Part shown: in pieces, positions 33,257 to 41,626 of the stretch
Numbering within the stretch: position 1 is the first letter of the stretch
Layout of the letters: each line of letters starts with the position of its first letter
Source: JBGTCY01 sp041748615
GTDB lineage: Bacteria; Bacteroidota; Bacteroidia; Chitinophagales; CAIOSU01
Assembly (NCBI GenBank): GCA_041748615.1
Contig: JBGTCY010000140.1
Location: forward strand, 1 to 44,629
DNA length: 44,629 nucleotides
Direction of reading: 5' to 3'
Made by a program: the position numbers and the translations under genes
The notes under the pieces: generated by a model
Told to the model about the DNA's origin: nothing
What the model saw: only the letters and a program-made list of their open reading frames with translations
The model's database searches: none

Positions 33257-34558
33257 TTACATCGGGTGCCAAACCCAGCGCGCCAATTCTTTTAAAGTAA
33301 TTTTTTTACCATACATCAAAATGCCGGTGCGGTAAATTTTGGCGGCAAACCAGGTCGTGAAAATAAAACCCGCCACCACGGAAATCATGGAAAGCGCGAT
33401 TTGCCAGGTTTCAGGTTCAAACGGAATGCGGGCAAGCATCACAATCGGAGCGGTGAGCGGAAAAATGGAAGCCCATATGGCAAGGTTGCTGTCCGGCTCC
33501 TGGATGGCAGACATCATGATGAAGATGGAAACGACAATTGGCAGTGAAACGATGAGCGTGAGCGATTGCGAGTCGCCCTCATCGTTCATGGCGGAACCCA
33601 AAGCGGCATAAAGCGCTCCGTAAATGAGGTAGCCTCCAAAAAAATAAAACAGGAAGAAAAAGATGATTCTGTAGAAATTAATATTCTCCCAGCCCTGAAT
33701 CGCCTGCGCGATTTCATACTGGTCGGGCGTGCGCGCCAAATCGGGATTACCGGCTAACTGTTGCATGTCCATTAGCTTATCTGCAAACGCGAGTCCCAGC
33801 AAAAGATAAACTAATCCAATGAGGATGAACCAAAGAATAAACTGAGTTAGTCCGACAGCGCCAATGCCGATGATTTTTCCAAGCATCAGTTGAATGGGCT
33901 TCACTGAAGATGCCATCACTTCAATAATGCGGTTGGTTTTTTCTTCCATCACGCCTTTCATCACCATCGCGCCATAAACAAACAACACCATGTAAATCAC
34001 AAACCCCATGATGTAGCCCAAAATAGTGGCGATGAGTGTATCCCCTGCTTTTTCTCCGGTTTCTCCGAAAACAACATTTGTCAGACTCACTTTTGTGGCT
34101 TCAAGGTCACGTAAAGTTTCCTTATCAATGCTCGCCTCTTCCATTTTTTTCTCCCGCACCACTTTGGCGAGTTGACCTTCGATGTAATCTTTCGATTTGA
34201 TGCCTAATTGTTTATCGGAACGAAACTGGATGTTGCGGGGATTATTCAGGTCGGTGATGGGCGGAATTACCAAAATGCCATCATAGCTGAGTGATTTATA
34301 GTTTTCTTCCAGCCACAATAAACTGGAGTCGCTGAAGAAAAAATACAAAGACTTGTCATCAGTAAATTTGTTTTTGAAAAAACCGCTGGCATCTTTCACC
34401 ACGATGCGCTTTTTGCTTTCACCATAACCCGACAGTAAAATGACCGTAATGAAAAACAGCGCGAACCCAGCGGGCGCCAGCAAAGTGGTGACGATAAACG
34501 AGCGTTTTTTTACCCGCGTGAGATATTCCCGCTGAATAATGAGCCAGATTTTATTCAT
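33257..34558 (-). CDS. ABC-2 type permease of exporter pair 2 (NatB-like)
   Basis: A 433-residue membrane protein of the ABC2_membrane_3/NatB type: one N-terminal membrane helix (about 20-42), a large extracytoplasmic domain (about 45-175), then five or six helices with the MKGVMEEKTNRIIEVMASSVKP motif typical of this family. It is encoded downstream of, and overlaps by 8 bases, its ATPase. Homologues are described as sodium or drug exporters; the substrate here is unknown. Confidence 0.9.
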   Translation of the reverse strand: MNKIWLIIQREYLTRVKKRSFIVTTLLAPAGFALFFITVILLSGYGESKKRIVVKDASGFFKNKFTDDKSLYFFFSDSSLLWLEENYKSLSYDGILVIPPITDLNNPRNIQFRSDKQLGIKSKDYIEGQLAKVVREKKMEEASIDKETLRDLEATKVSLTNVVFGETGEKAGDTLIATILGYIMGFVIYMVLFVYGAMVMKGVMEEKTNRIIEVMASSVKPIQLMLGKIIGIGAVGLTQFILWFILIGLVYLLLGLAFADKLMDMQQLAGNPDLARTPDQYEIAQAIQGWENINFYRIIFFFLFYFFGGYLIYGALYAALGSAMNDEGDSQSLTLIVSLPIVVSIFIMMSAIQEPDSNLAIWASIFPLTAPIVMLARIPFEPETWQIALSMISVVAGFIFTTWFAAKIYRTGILMYGKKITLKELARWVWHPM

Positions 34559-35453
34559 TGGACCTCCCTACCTCTTTGATAAAAATTTCGTTGATGCTTG
34601 GCAAAATTTCATTGAATCCATGAACTTCAATCTTGTTTTCAATACAATATTTCAAGGCTTCATTAGGCGAATGTCCGCTTTCAATTTTAATAATCAACTC
34701 ATTGAATTTTCGTTCCACCACATTCAACTGTCCGTTGATTTGAGCCGGAAGTTCTCCTGAAAAAATGATACTGAAAATATTTTCCTTAAAGCGGTCTTTG
34801 ATTTCTTTGACCGGTCCGTTTAAGATGTTTTTTCCATTGTTGATGAGGGCGATGTCTTCGCAGATTTCTTCGACCTGTTCCATGCGGTGGGTGGAAAAAA
34901 TAATGGCGGTTCCTTTGTTTTTCAATTCCTGGATTTCATCTTTCAGCAGGTTGGTGTTGATGGGGTCAAGCCCCGAAAAAGGCTCGTCCAGAATCAACAG
35001 TTTGGGGTCGTTGATGACAGTGGCGATGAATTGCACTTTTTGCTGCATCCCTTTCGAGAGTTCTTCCACCCGTTTTTCATACCAGTCTGTAATCTTGAAT
35101 TTTTCCAGCCAGAAACTGACACGTGATTTTGCTTCTTTCTTGGAAAGATTTTTCAACCGCGCCAGGTAAATCAGGTGCTCGCCCACTTTCATTTTTTTGT
35201 ACAACCCGCGTTCTTCGGGCATGTAGCCGATAATTTCATGATGCGCCCTGTTCAGGGGTTCTCCATTGATAAAAATACTGCCGGAGTCAGGAAAAAAAAT
35301 GCTGGTGATAATCCGAATCAGCGTGGTTTTGCCGGCACCGTTTGGACCCAGCAATCCGAAGATGGAATGCTCCTTTACTTCCAGCGAAATGTTATCATTC
35401 GCTTTTTTTTCACCAAAATGTTTAGTGATGTTCTGAAGGGAGAGGATGGACAT
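34551..35453 (-). CDS. ABC transporter ATP-binding protein of pair 2 (NatA-like)
   Basis: A 300-residue ABC ATPase with Walker A GPNGAGKTT (about 36-44), signature ELSKGMQQKV, Walker B LLILDEPFSGLDP and the STHRMEQVEE switch region, plus a C-terminal domain of the DUF4162 kind common in NatA-like proteins. The ATG at 35453 has a near-match promoter box (TAACTTTA) upstream. It forms a two-gene operon with the permease. Confidence 0.93.
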   Translation of the reverse strand: MSILSLQNITKHFGEKKANDNISLEVKEHSIFGLLGPNGAGKTTLIRIITSIFFPDSGSIFINGEPLNRAHHEIIGYMPEERGLYKKMKVGEHLIYLARLKNLSKKEAKSRVSFWLEKFKITDWYEKRVEELSKGMQQKVQFIATVINDPKLLILDEPFSGLDPINTNLLKDEIQELKNKGTAIIFSTHRMEQVEEICEDIALINNGKNILNGPVKEIKDRFKENIFSIIFSGELPAQINGQLNVVERKFNELIIKIESGHSPNEALKYCIENKIEVHGFNEILPSINEIFIKEVGRSNE

Positions 35454-35518
35454 AAAAATCGTTAGCGATTAAGAGGGCATAAAGTTAACGATTTGAAAAA
35501 GGAGAGGTGGAATTGCAC

Positions 35519-36622
35519 TTAATTAAGCTCCAGCCTCAAACTGTTATTGCCCAACTTAGTCAGCATCCTGAAATGCGAACGCAGCGCTGAAAAAAATGAA
35601 GGATTGTAGAGGTAGGGAATTCCAAACTCATCTGCCGTTTGTTTGACGATAGGCGCAATCTGGGGATAATGCACATGACACACTCTCGGGAACAAATGAT
35701 GAACGACCTGATAATTCAGCCCGCCAACATAGAAGGTCAGAAGCTTGTTATTTTCCGCGAAATCGGCTGTCGTTTTCAATTGGTGAATCGCCCATTCATT
35801 TTCAATATTTCCGCTTTCATCCGCCTGGGGGAAGGAAGTGCCTTCCACCACATGCGCCAACTGGAACACAATGCTCAAAATCAATCCCGCGACAAAATGT
35901 AATGTCAGAAATCCAATCAGCAACTGCCACCAGGTGATGTTTAACACAAGCAAAGGAAGCGCTACCATGTAACCGAAGTAAATAATTTTCCAGAGGATGA
36001 TATAAGCGATGCTTTTCAGTCTCGCGGATTTCCCCATGCGCTGATGACGGGGTTCGTTATAGCGGACAAACTGAGCGAAATCTTTTCCGGTCGCCCACCA
36101 TAGAGTCATTTGCGCGTAAAAAAACAATACATAAAACGGTTGAAAAACCTGCAGGCGGTTATGTTTGGCAACGGGAGAAAAACGCATGTTCATCCTGCCG
36201 TTGATGTCATCATCATGCCCGTGAATGTTAGTGTAGGTATGATGCAGAATATTATGCTGAATTTTCCAGTTCTCAGCATCGCCTCCCACTAAGTTGAGCG
36301 ACTGACCGACAATCGTGTTGATGAAACTGTTGGAAGAATAAGCGCCATGATTCGCATCGTGCATCACGCTCATCCCGATACCCGCAAGACCGACTCCCAT
36401 CACCACGGTCATCACCCACATGAGCCACAACGGCATTCCGGTAGTCAGAATCAGGATGTAAGGAATGAAATACAAACTCAGCATCATCACTGTCTTGAAA
36501 ATCATCTTTTCATTGGCGTGAGGCGAGAGATTGTTGGAAGTGAAATAATCATCTACGCGCTGCTTCAGGACGGCATAGAATTTTGTTTTGTCTTTATTGA
36601 CAAAAGAAATTTTTTGGGACAT
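35519..36622 (-). CDS. membrane fatty acid desaturase (front-end type)
   Basis: A 367-residue di-iron membrane desaturase with the three histidine boxes: HDANH (about 88-92), HNILHH (about 123-128) and QVVHH near the C terminus. The Gln at the start of the third box is typical of front-end or acyl-CoA desaturases such as linoleoyl-CoA 6-desaturase. There are four or five hydrophobic segments and no cytochrome b5 domain, so electrons must come from a separate protein. It is a single gene and probably adjusts membrane fluidity; regiospecificity cannot be told from sequence. Confidence 0.92.
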   Translation of the reverse strand: MSQKISFVNKDKTKFYAVLKQRVDDYFTSNNLSPHANEKMIFKTVMMLSLYFIPYILILTTGMPLWLMWVMTVVMGVGLAGIGMSVMHDANHGAYSSNSFINTIVGQSLNLVGGDAENWKIQHNILHHTYTNIHGHDDDINGRMNMRFSPVAKHNRLQVFQPFYVLFFYAQMTLWWATGKDFAQFVRYNEPRHQRMGKSARLKSIAYIILWKIIYFGYMVALPLLVLNITWWQLLIGFLTLHFVAGLILSIVFQLAHVVEGTSFPQADESGNIENEWAIHQLKTTADFAENNKLLTFYVGGLNYQVVHHLFPRVCHVHYPQIAPIVKQTADEFGIPYLYNPSFFSALRSHFRMLTKLGNNSLRLELN

Positions 36623-36783
36623 ATTTAAAGTTTAGAAAACTCATTGTCGGGTGGAAAGTTAGATAATTGAAACCGGATTAAGGTTTTTTTGTTGCACATG
36701 ACAACGATGGAAATGTAGTTTTTATTGGAGTGAACGGAATGATTTTAGAATAGAAATAAAACGATTTCAAAAAAAGAAGAAAC

Positions 36784-37743
36784 TCAGATTCCCGCCCTAC
36801 AGAGCCGGTCATTAATCGCAACCCCCAATCCTGTGTCAGGAGCCGGTTCCGCCAGAATAATTTCCAACTCAGCGGCATCCATCAGCCGGAGATAACTGAA
36901 TAAATTACGTGCTGCCTCATGCAGATTTCCCGAAGGGGATAAGACCATTTCACGCTCCGCTTCCACTTTCACATTTGGTGTTTGAAACCACAACACACCG
37001 GTTTTTTTACCGACATACTTCTTTGCATTTTCAGCGATACTTCCTACTACCATCGGAGTTTTGGGCGCATAATGTGTCAGCAACATGCCTGGTGATTCCG
37101 GCTTAGCACCGGATGCAGGTTGATGCAACCTGATATTTTTACCGGCAACTTGCGCGATGGTTTCCATTGCTATTCCGCCTTGTCGCAAAATTGTCAGCGA
37201 GTCGTCTTCCACTTTTACAATCGTGGATTCAATACCAATTTCACAAATTCCGCCATCAAGGATGTATGTCAACTGATTGCCTAACTGCGCGGCAACATGC
37301 GCGGGAGTTGTCGCGCTGACATAGCCGGAAGGGTTCGCGCTGGGAGCGGCAAGCGGAAAATCAAGCATTGAAAGTAATTGCAGCGTCAGCGGATGGCGCG
37401 GGATGCGGATACCCACCGTGTCTAATCCTGCGGTAACAATATCCGGGACGATAGCCGCTTTGGGAAGCACCAGCGTGAGTGGACCGGGCATAAAAGATTC
37501 CGCCAAGCGTGTCGCAAGCGGTGAAAAATAACTCACTAATTTTTTTGCGTTGGCTATACTGTCCGTATGTAAAATGAGCGGGTTGAATGAAGGACGATTT
37601 TTCGCCTCATAGATTTTCAACACGGCATCCGCATTCAATCCATTGGCTGCCAATCCGTATACGGTTTCAGTTGGGATAGCGACCAATTCATTTTTCTGCA
37701 ACAACTCTTTGGCATATTGTAAATCAGTTCCGATGCGTGTCAT
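36784..37743 (-). CDS. L-threonylcarbamoyladenylate synthase (Sua5/TsaC with C-terminal domain)
   Basis: Makes threonylcarbamoyl-AMP for the universal t6A37 modification of ANN-decoding tRNAs. It has 319 residues from the ATG at 37743, preferred over an ORF start at 37821 because an exact -7 promoter box lies 5 bases upstream of it. The YrdC domain (about 1-205) has the expected AIPTETVYGLAANG, KNRPSFNPLILH and PSANPSG motifs. The rest is a Sua5 domain beginning SPGMLLTHYAPKTP, so it is Sua5-type rather than short TsaC. It is a single gene. Confidence 0.95.
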   Translation of the reverse strand: MTRIGTDLQYAKELLQKNELVAIPTETVYGLAANGLNADAVLKIYEAKNRPSFNPLILHTDSIANAKKLVSYFSPLATRLAESFMPGPLTLVLPKAAIVPDIVTAGLDTVGIRIPRHPLTLQLLSMLDFPLAAPSANPSGYVSATTPAHVAAQLGNQLTYILDGGICEIGIESTIVKVEDDSLTILRQGGIAMETIAQVAGKNIRLHQPASGAKPESPGMLLTHYAPKTPMVVGSIAENAKKYVGKKTGVLWFQTPNVKVEAEREMVLSPSGNLHEAARNLFSYLRLMDAAELEIILAEPAPDTGLGVAINDRLCRAGI

Positions 37744-37748
37744 GCAAA

Positions 37749-37756
37749 CAAAATTA
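37749..37756 (-). promoter_or_regulatory. -7 promoter box of the Sua5-type gene
   Basis: Minus-strand TAATTTTG, exact TAnnTTTG, only 5 bases before the ATG at 37743; the transcript is probably leaderless or nearly so. Confidence 0.55.
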
Positions 37757-37980
37757 ATGGAAGTTGAATGCTCTTGGAATTGGAAGTTTGGCTTCGGAGA
37801 GTTCTTTCGTATGATGCTCAATTTTTTCCGCGAAAGTTTTTCGCTTTATCTAGCGCAAGCATTGAGGCGATTGCATGGAGCGGATGCCTGCTTGTGCACT
37901 GCACGACTGAAGTCTAAAATCTAAAGTCTAATATTTGAATCAAATATCACACACTGGAGATGATATTTTGAGAACAAGGT

Positions 37981-38763
37981 TTATTCCGATGACACGGTTT
38001 TCGGTTTCCAGGGAATAAACGCGTTCGTTTTGCGGGCATAAGCTTCAAACTCAGGATTGCCCTCGTATTTTTTTTCAAGCATCGCCACACCGCTCACCTT
38101 CAAAAGCAAAAAAGTCATGAGCAACGGGCTGAATATTGAAAGCCACCATGCACCAGCGGAAATACTCACCAAAAAAATCCCCCACCACATCACCGCCTCT
38201 CCGAAATAATTGGGGTGGCGCGAATATTTCCACAAACCATGCTGAATGATTTTACCCTTGTTAGCAGGGTTTTTTTTGAAAACGGACATTTGATAATCAC
38301 TCACTGATTCAAAATAAAATCCCATGAGCCACACTGCCAACCCTAAAAAATCAAGCGGGGTTAGTCCTTTTAAATCAGAATGATTTACAACTACAATCGG
38401 CAGCGCGATGACCAACATGATTGCGCCTTGCAAAAGAAAAACTTGTAGAAAAGCCCGCCACACGGCATGTTTCCCCCATTGTTCGCGCCATTGACGGTAG
38501 CGGTAATCTTCGCCTTTTCCCTGATTGCGTTGAAAAATATAAACCGCAAGCCTAAAGCCCCAAAGAAAAATCATAGAAGTGAGGAGCAGTTGTCTATTCG
38601 AAAAATTTCCTGAGTAAAAAAGTGTGAATAATGCAATCAGCATAAAACCGATACCCCAGCCAATATCGGCAATACTATTATCCTTTTTGATTTGAGCGAA
38701 TATAAACAGGAAGCTCACGAAGATGAGAACAAACAAAGCTGAAAGCGCTATCAGTGAAAGCAT
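37981..38763 (-). CDS. DUF1295 family membrane protein (steroid 5-alpha-reductase-like)
   Basis: A 260-residue membrane protein with about seven hydrophobic segments and the family motif GLWKYSRHPNYFGEAVMWWGIFL near residue 195. This resembles isoprenylcysteine methyltransferase and steroid 5-alpha-reductase C-terminal domains. The ATG at 38763 is chosen over a TTG at 38784; a near-match promoter box (TATCTTTT) is directly upstream. Its reaction in bacteria is not established; reduction or methylation of a lipid is the usual guess. Confidence 0.88.
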   Translation of the reverse strand: MLSLIALSALFVLIFVSFLFIFAQIKKDNSIADIGWGIGFMLIALFTLFYSGNFSNRQLLLTSMIFLWGFRLAVYIFQRNQGKGEDYRYRQWREQWGKHAVWRAFLQVFLLQGAIMLVIALPIVVVNHSDLKGLTPLDFLGLAVWLMGFYFESVSDYQMSVFKKNPANKGKIIQHGLWKYSRHPNYFGEAVMWWGIFLVSISAGAWWLSIFSPLLMTFLLLKVSGVAMLEKKYEGNPEFEAYARKTNAFIPWKPKTVSSE

Positions 38764-38796
38764 AAAAGATAAATGAGCGTGCAACTAAACTTATTG

Positions 38797-38816
38797 CAGT
38801 TGGATTAAGCCAACTG
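38797..38816 (-). terminator. weak hairpin after the L,D-transpeptidase gene
   Basis: CAGTTGG (38797-38803) and CCAACTG (38810-38816) make a perfect 7-bp stem with a 6-base loop, 19 bases past the stop codon at 38836. The T run is poor, so termination would be partial. Confidence 0.35.
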
Positions 38817-38835
38817 TAAAATCTGCAAAAAGAAA

Positions 38836-39438
38836 TTACCGGCTTACTTTCTCAGCAATCATCACCAGCGTTCCTTTTTGTATTTTATCAAACAACTCAA
38901 TCACATCATTGTTTGAAAGGCGGATGCATCCGTGAGAGACGGGAGTGCCGAGCAGTCCTTCTTCAGGTGTGCCGTGAATGTAGATGTAACGGGCTTTCGA
39001 GTCAATGCCTTTGCCTTTGTTGACGCCCGGATCCATGCCTTCGAGCCACAGGATGCGCGAGGTGACATGGTCTTCGGGAACGTCCACCGGCTCGCGGATG
39101 ATTTCAGCGATTTTACCGGTGTTTTGCCTTGCAACGAAAATCGCTCCGGTTGTTGCGCCCGCTCCGAATTTTTCCGAAACGCGGTGAACACCCAGCGGAG
39201 TTTTGCCGCTCCCCGATTTGTTGCCGGTTCCGTTTTTTGCGGATGAAATACGGTAAGTTTTTTCGATAACTTCTTTTTTTATAAGATACATTTCCTGCTT
39301 TTCAATATTCACTAACAAAAAAGATTGTTGCTTGTCATAGCCGAACTTTCCGCTTATCATTTTTGACACCGACTGTACCGTGACGGGTTCCGTTTTTTGC
39401 AGAAAAAAAGCGAGCATGAAGATGAAAAACAATGGCAT
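38836..39438 (-). CDS. L,D-transpeptidase (YkuD domain)
   Basis: A 200-residue exported cell-wall enzyme: a short hydrophobic N terminus (MPLFFIFMLAFFL), then a YkuD domain with HGTPEEGL (His155) and the catalytic SHGCIRLSN motif (His169, Cys171, Arg173). Such enzymes make 3-3 peptidoglycan cross-links or attach proteins to the wall. The coding region starts 2 bases after the serS stop, so it is co-transcribed with a tRNA synthetase. The target in this organism is not shown. Confidence 0.93.
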   Translation of the reverse strand: MPLFFIFMLAFFLQKTEPVTVQSVSKMISGKFGYDKQQSFLLVNIEKQEMYLIKKEVIEKTYRISSAKNGTGNKSGSGKTPLGVHRVSEKFGAGATTGAIFVARQNTGKIAEIIREPVDVPEDHVTSRILWLEGMDPGVNKGKGIDSKARYIYIHGTPEEGLLGTPVSHGCIRLSNNDVIELFDKIQKGTLVMIAEKVSR

Positions 39439-39440
39439 AT

Positions 39441-40712
39441 TTAGTTGATGATTTCAAAACCCGTGTAAGGCTGCAACACTTTCGGAATGCGGATGCCTTC
39501 GGGTGTTTGGTGGTTCTCCAATAATGCTGCCACAATTCGTGGCAGCGCCAGGGCGCTACCGTTGAGGGTGTGGGCTAACTGGGTTTTGTTATCCTTACCG
39601 CGAAAACGCAGCTTCATCCTGTTCGACTGGAAAGTTTCGAAGTTGGAAACCGAACTTACTTCAAGCCATTTTTCCTGCGCTGCAGAATAGACTTCCATAT
39701 CATACGTCAAAGCGGACGCAAAGCTCATGTCGCCCCCGCAGAGTTTCATCATGCGCCAGGGCAATTCTAATTGAGTGAGCAAACCTTGGACATGTTTCGC
39801 CATTTCTTCAAGCGTTTGATAAGATTTTTCAGGATGCTGAATCTGTACGATTTCCACCTTGTCGAACTGATGGACGCGGTTCAGCCCGCGCACGTCTTTG
39901 CCGTAAGAACCGGCTTCCCTGCGGAAGCAGGGCGAATATGCCGCGCGTTTCACCGGCAACTCTTTTTCATCTAAAATCACATCGCGAAAAATATTGGTCA
40001 CCGGTACTTCGGCTGTCGGAATCAGGTAATACTTATCCATTTTCATCTCGTACATCTGAGCTTCCTTGTCTGGCAACTGCCCGGTGCCGAAGGCGGTTTC
40101 TTCATTTACCAAATAAGGTGGAATCACTTCTTCGTATCCGGCTTTCAACGCTTCATCCAAAAAAAACTGAATCAACGCGCGTTGCAACTTTGCGCCCCTT
40201 GCGGTGTAAACCGGAAATCCCGCGCCCGTGATTTTCACGCCCAGCGCGAGGTCAGCCAGACGGTAGCGTTCCATCAAATCCCAGTGCGGAACCGCCTCGG
40301 GAAACAAAGTTGGAATTGAGCCGCCTTCCGCCACTTTTTCATTCTGCTCAGGACTTCCGCCTTCAGGCACAGACGCATGAGGCGGGTTGGGCAGCAATAC
40401 TAAATGTTCATGTAATTGCAGTTCGGCTTGAGTGAGTTCGTCATTCAGGTTTTTGGAGGTTTCCTTCAGTTCGGCAGCACGCGTTTTCAGTTGCTCGGCT
40501 TCCGCTTTTTTTCCTTCTTTGAACAGCTCGCCTACTTCTCTGGCAATTTGATTGGACTCGGCAAGCGTGGTGTCCAAGTGATGTTTCAATTTGCGTCTGA
40601 GGCTGTCTATTTCCACCACCGCATCTACTAAGTGAAGTTCTTTAAATCTTTTCTTCCGCAACGCGGTAATCACCGCCTCTTTGTTTTCCGCGATATATCC
40701 GGCTTGTAGCAT
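39441..40712 (-). CDS. serS: seryl-tRNA synthetase
   Basis: Charges tRNA-Ser and tRNA-Sec. At 423 residues it is full length, with an N-terminal coiled-coil arm (about 28-105) that grips the long variable arm of tRNA-Ser, and a class II core with motif 2 FRREAGSYGKDVRGLNRVHQF and motif 3 NGSALALPRIVAALLENHQ. The ATG at 40712 has an exact -7 box 19 bases upstream. The L,D-transpeptidase gene follows after 2 bases. Confidence 0.98.
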   Translation of the reverse strand: MLQAGYIAENKEAVITALRKKRFKELHLVDAVVEIDSLRRKLKHHLDTTLAESNQIAREVGELFKEGKKAEAEQLKTRAAELKETSKNLNDELTQAELQLHEHLVLLPNPPHASVPEGGSPEQNEKVAEGGSIPTLFPEAVPHWDLMERYRLADLALGVKITGAGFPVYTARGAKLQRALIQFFLDEALKAGYEEVIPPYLVNEETAFGTGQLPDKEAQMYEMKMDKYYLIPTAEVPVTNIFRDVILDEKELPVKRAAYSPCFRREAGSYGKDVRGLNRVHQFDKVEIVQIQHPEKSYQTLEEMAKHVQGLLTQLELPWRMMKLCGGDMSFASALTYDMEVYSAAQEKWLEVSSVSNFETFQSNRMKLRFRGKDNKTQLAHTLNGSALALPRIVAALLENHQTPEGIRIPKVLQPYTGFEIIN

Positions 40713-40731
40713 GAATTAAATTTTTTTTGAG

Positions 40732-40739
40732 CAAAGATA
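40732..40739 (-). promoter_or_regulatory. -7 promoter box of serS
   Basis: Minus-strand TATCTTTG, exact TAnnTTTG, 19 bases before the ATG. Confidence 0.55.
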
Positions 40740-40782
40740 CTCATTGGATATGCGGCTTACAGCCTCCATTAGAATTCGGGAT

Positions 40783-41490
40783 TTACAATCCGTTAATAGA
40801 AATTCCCGCGGAAAAAGGTCTGACGATTGGACCTTCATCTTTTGCGAACATATTGGTTACTGAATAGTAGAAGAAGAGGTTGAAAGCTCCGTAACCCACT
40901 CTGAAAGTGGGACCGAATCTGAATTTCATCAAATCTCCATAACGGTGAGTTCTGAAAATTTTTGTGTCACCGGAGGGTGAAATGGCAGGGTCATTTGACT
41001 TAATACTCGTGCGGTTTGACATTTGGATGCCGCCAATCACACCGGCTGCCATTTTGAAACTTTTATTTTTCGGATTCGGCTTGGAGCGGTAACGCAATTC
41101 AACCGGAACATCAAAGAAAACCCGCGCCAGGCTGTTGCGCTTATAATCAATGGACAACGGAGTGAAAAAAGTGCCGATAGAATCGTTGGAGTCATCAAGG
41201 GCGGAATTATTTTTCACCCAACTGCCGCTGAACCCGAATCCCGGTGCCGCGCTGAAACGGGATTTGCCCAATGGAATGTCATACATGAAATAAGCATGGA
41301 ACCCAAATGAATTCCATTTAGTGGTGAGGCTGTCCACGTCATGCAGCCAGTTATCAAAGGAGAAACCCAATACCAACCTGTCTTTGGCTTCATTTTCTTG
41401 AGTACGCGGTTTTTTTTCAGTTTGCTCTTCTTCTTGCGCGAAAACGGAAAGGCAGGAAAAAAACAATGCTGCCAACAGGAGATTTTTCAT
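40783..41490 (-). CDS. outer-membrane beta-barrel protein (PorT-like superfamily)
   Basis: A 235-residue exported protein. After the signal peptide (about 1-18, ending VFA) comes a charged E/K/Q-rich segment (about 19-38), then alternating strands with aromatic girdle residues (FGFHAYFMYDIPLG, FFDVPVELRYRSKP, KFRFGPTFRVGYGAFNLFFYYSV) typical of small outer-membrane barrels of the OMP_b-brl/PorT superfamily. True PorT is a T9SS component, but I see no feature that singles it out, so I keep the general name. An exact -7 box lies 41 bases upstream of the ATG. Confidence 0.78.
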   Translation of the reverse strand: MKNLLLAALFFSCLSVFAQEEEQTEKKPRTQENEAKDRLVLGFSFDNWLHDVDSLTTKWNSFGFHAYFMYDIPLGKSRFSAAPGFGFSGSWVKNNSALDDSNDSIGTFFTPLSIDYKRNSLARVFFDVPVELRYRSKPNPKNKSFKMAAGVIGGIQMSNRTSIKSNDPAISPSGDTKIFRTHRYGDLMKFRFGPTFRVGYGAFNLFFYYSVTNMFAKDEGPIVRPFSAGISINGL

Positions 41491-41531
41491 TAGGTAGATG
41501 TTTAAAAGGATTGCTGAATTTTCTAACGTGG

Positions 41532-41539
41532 CAAATTTA
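41532..41539 (-). promoter_or_regulatory. -7 promoter box of the outer-membrane barrel gene
   Basis: Minus-strand TAAATTTG, exact TAnnTTTG, 41 bases before the ATG at 41490. A TTTTC stretch about 20 bases further upstream could be a weak -33 element. Confidence 0.55.
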
Positions 41540-41626
41540 TGTTTTTAATGCGGATATCTGAAAATGACATTGACGCATGAATGATGAAGTTGAAGATAAA
41601 TGAATAAATAAAGGGATTGAAAATAT

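Noticed and set aside
40783..41490. PorT, a core T9SS component
   Set aside because: Only general outer-membrane barrel features are visible; no porT-specific neighbour or motif supports the precise name.
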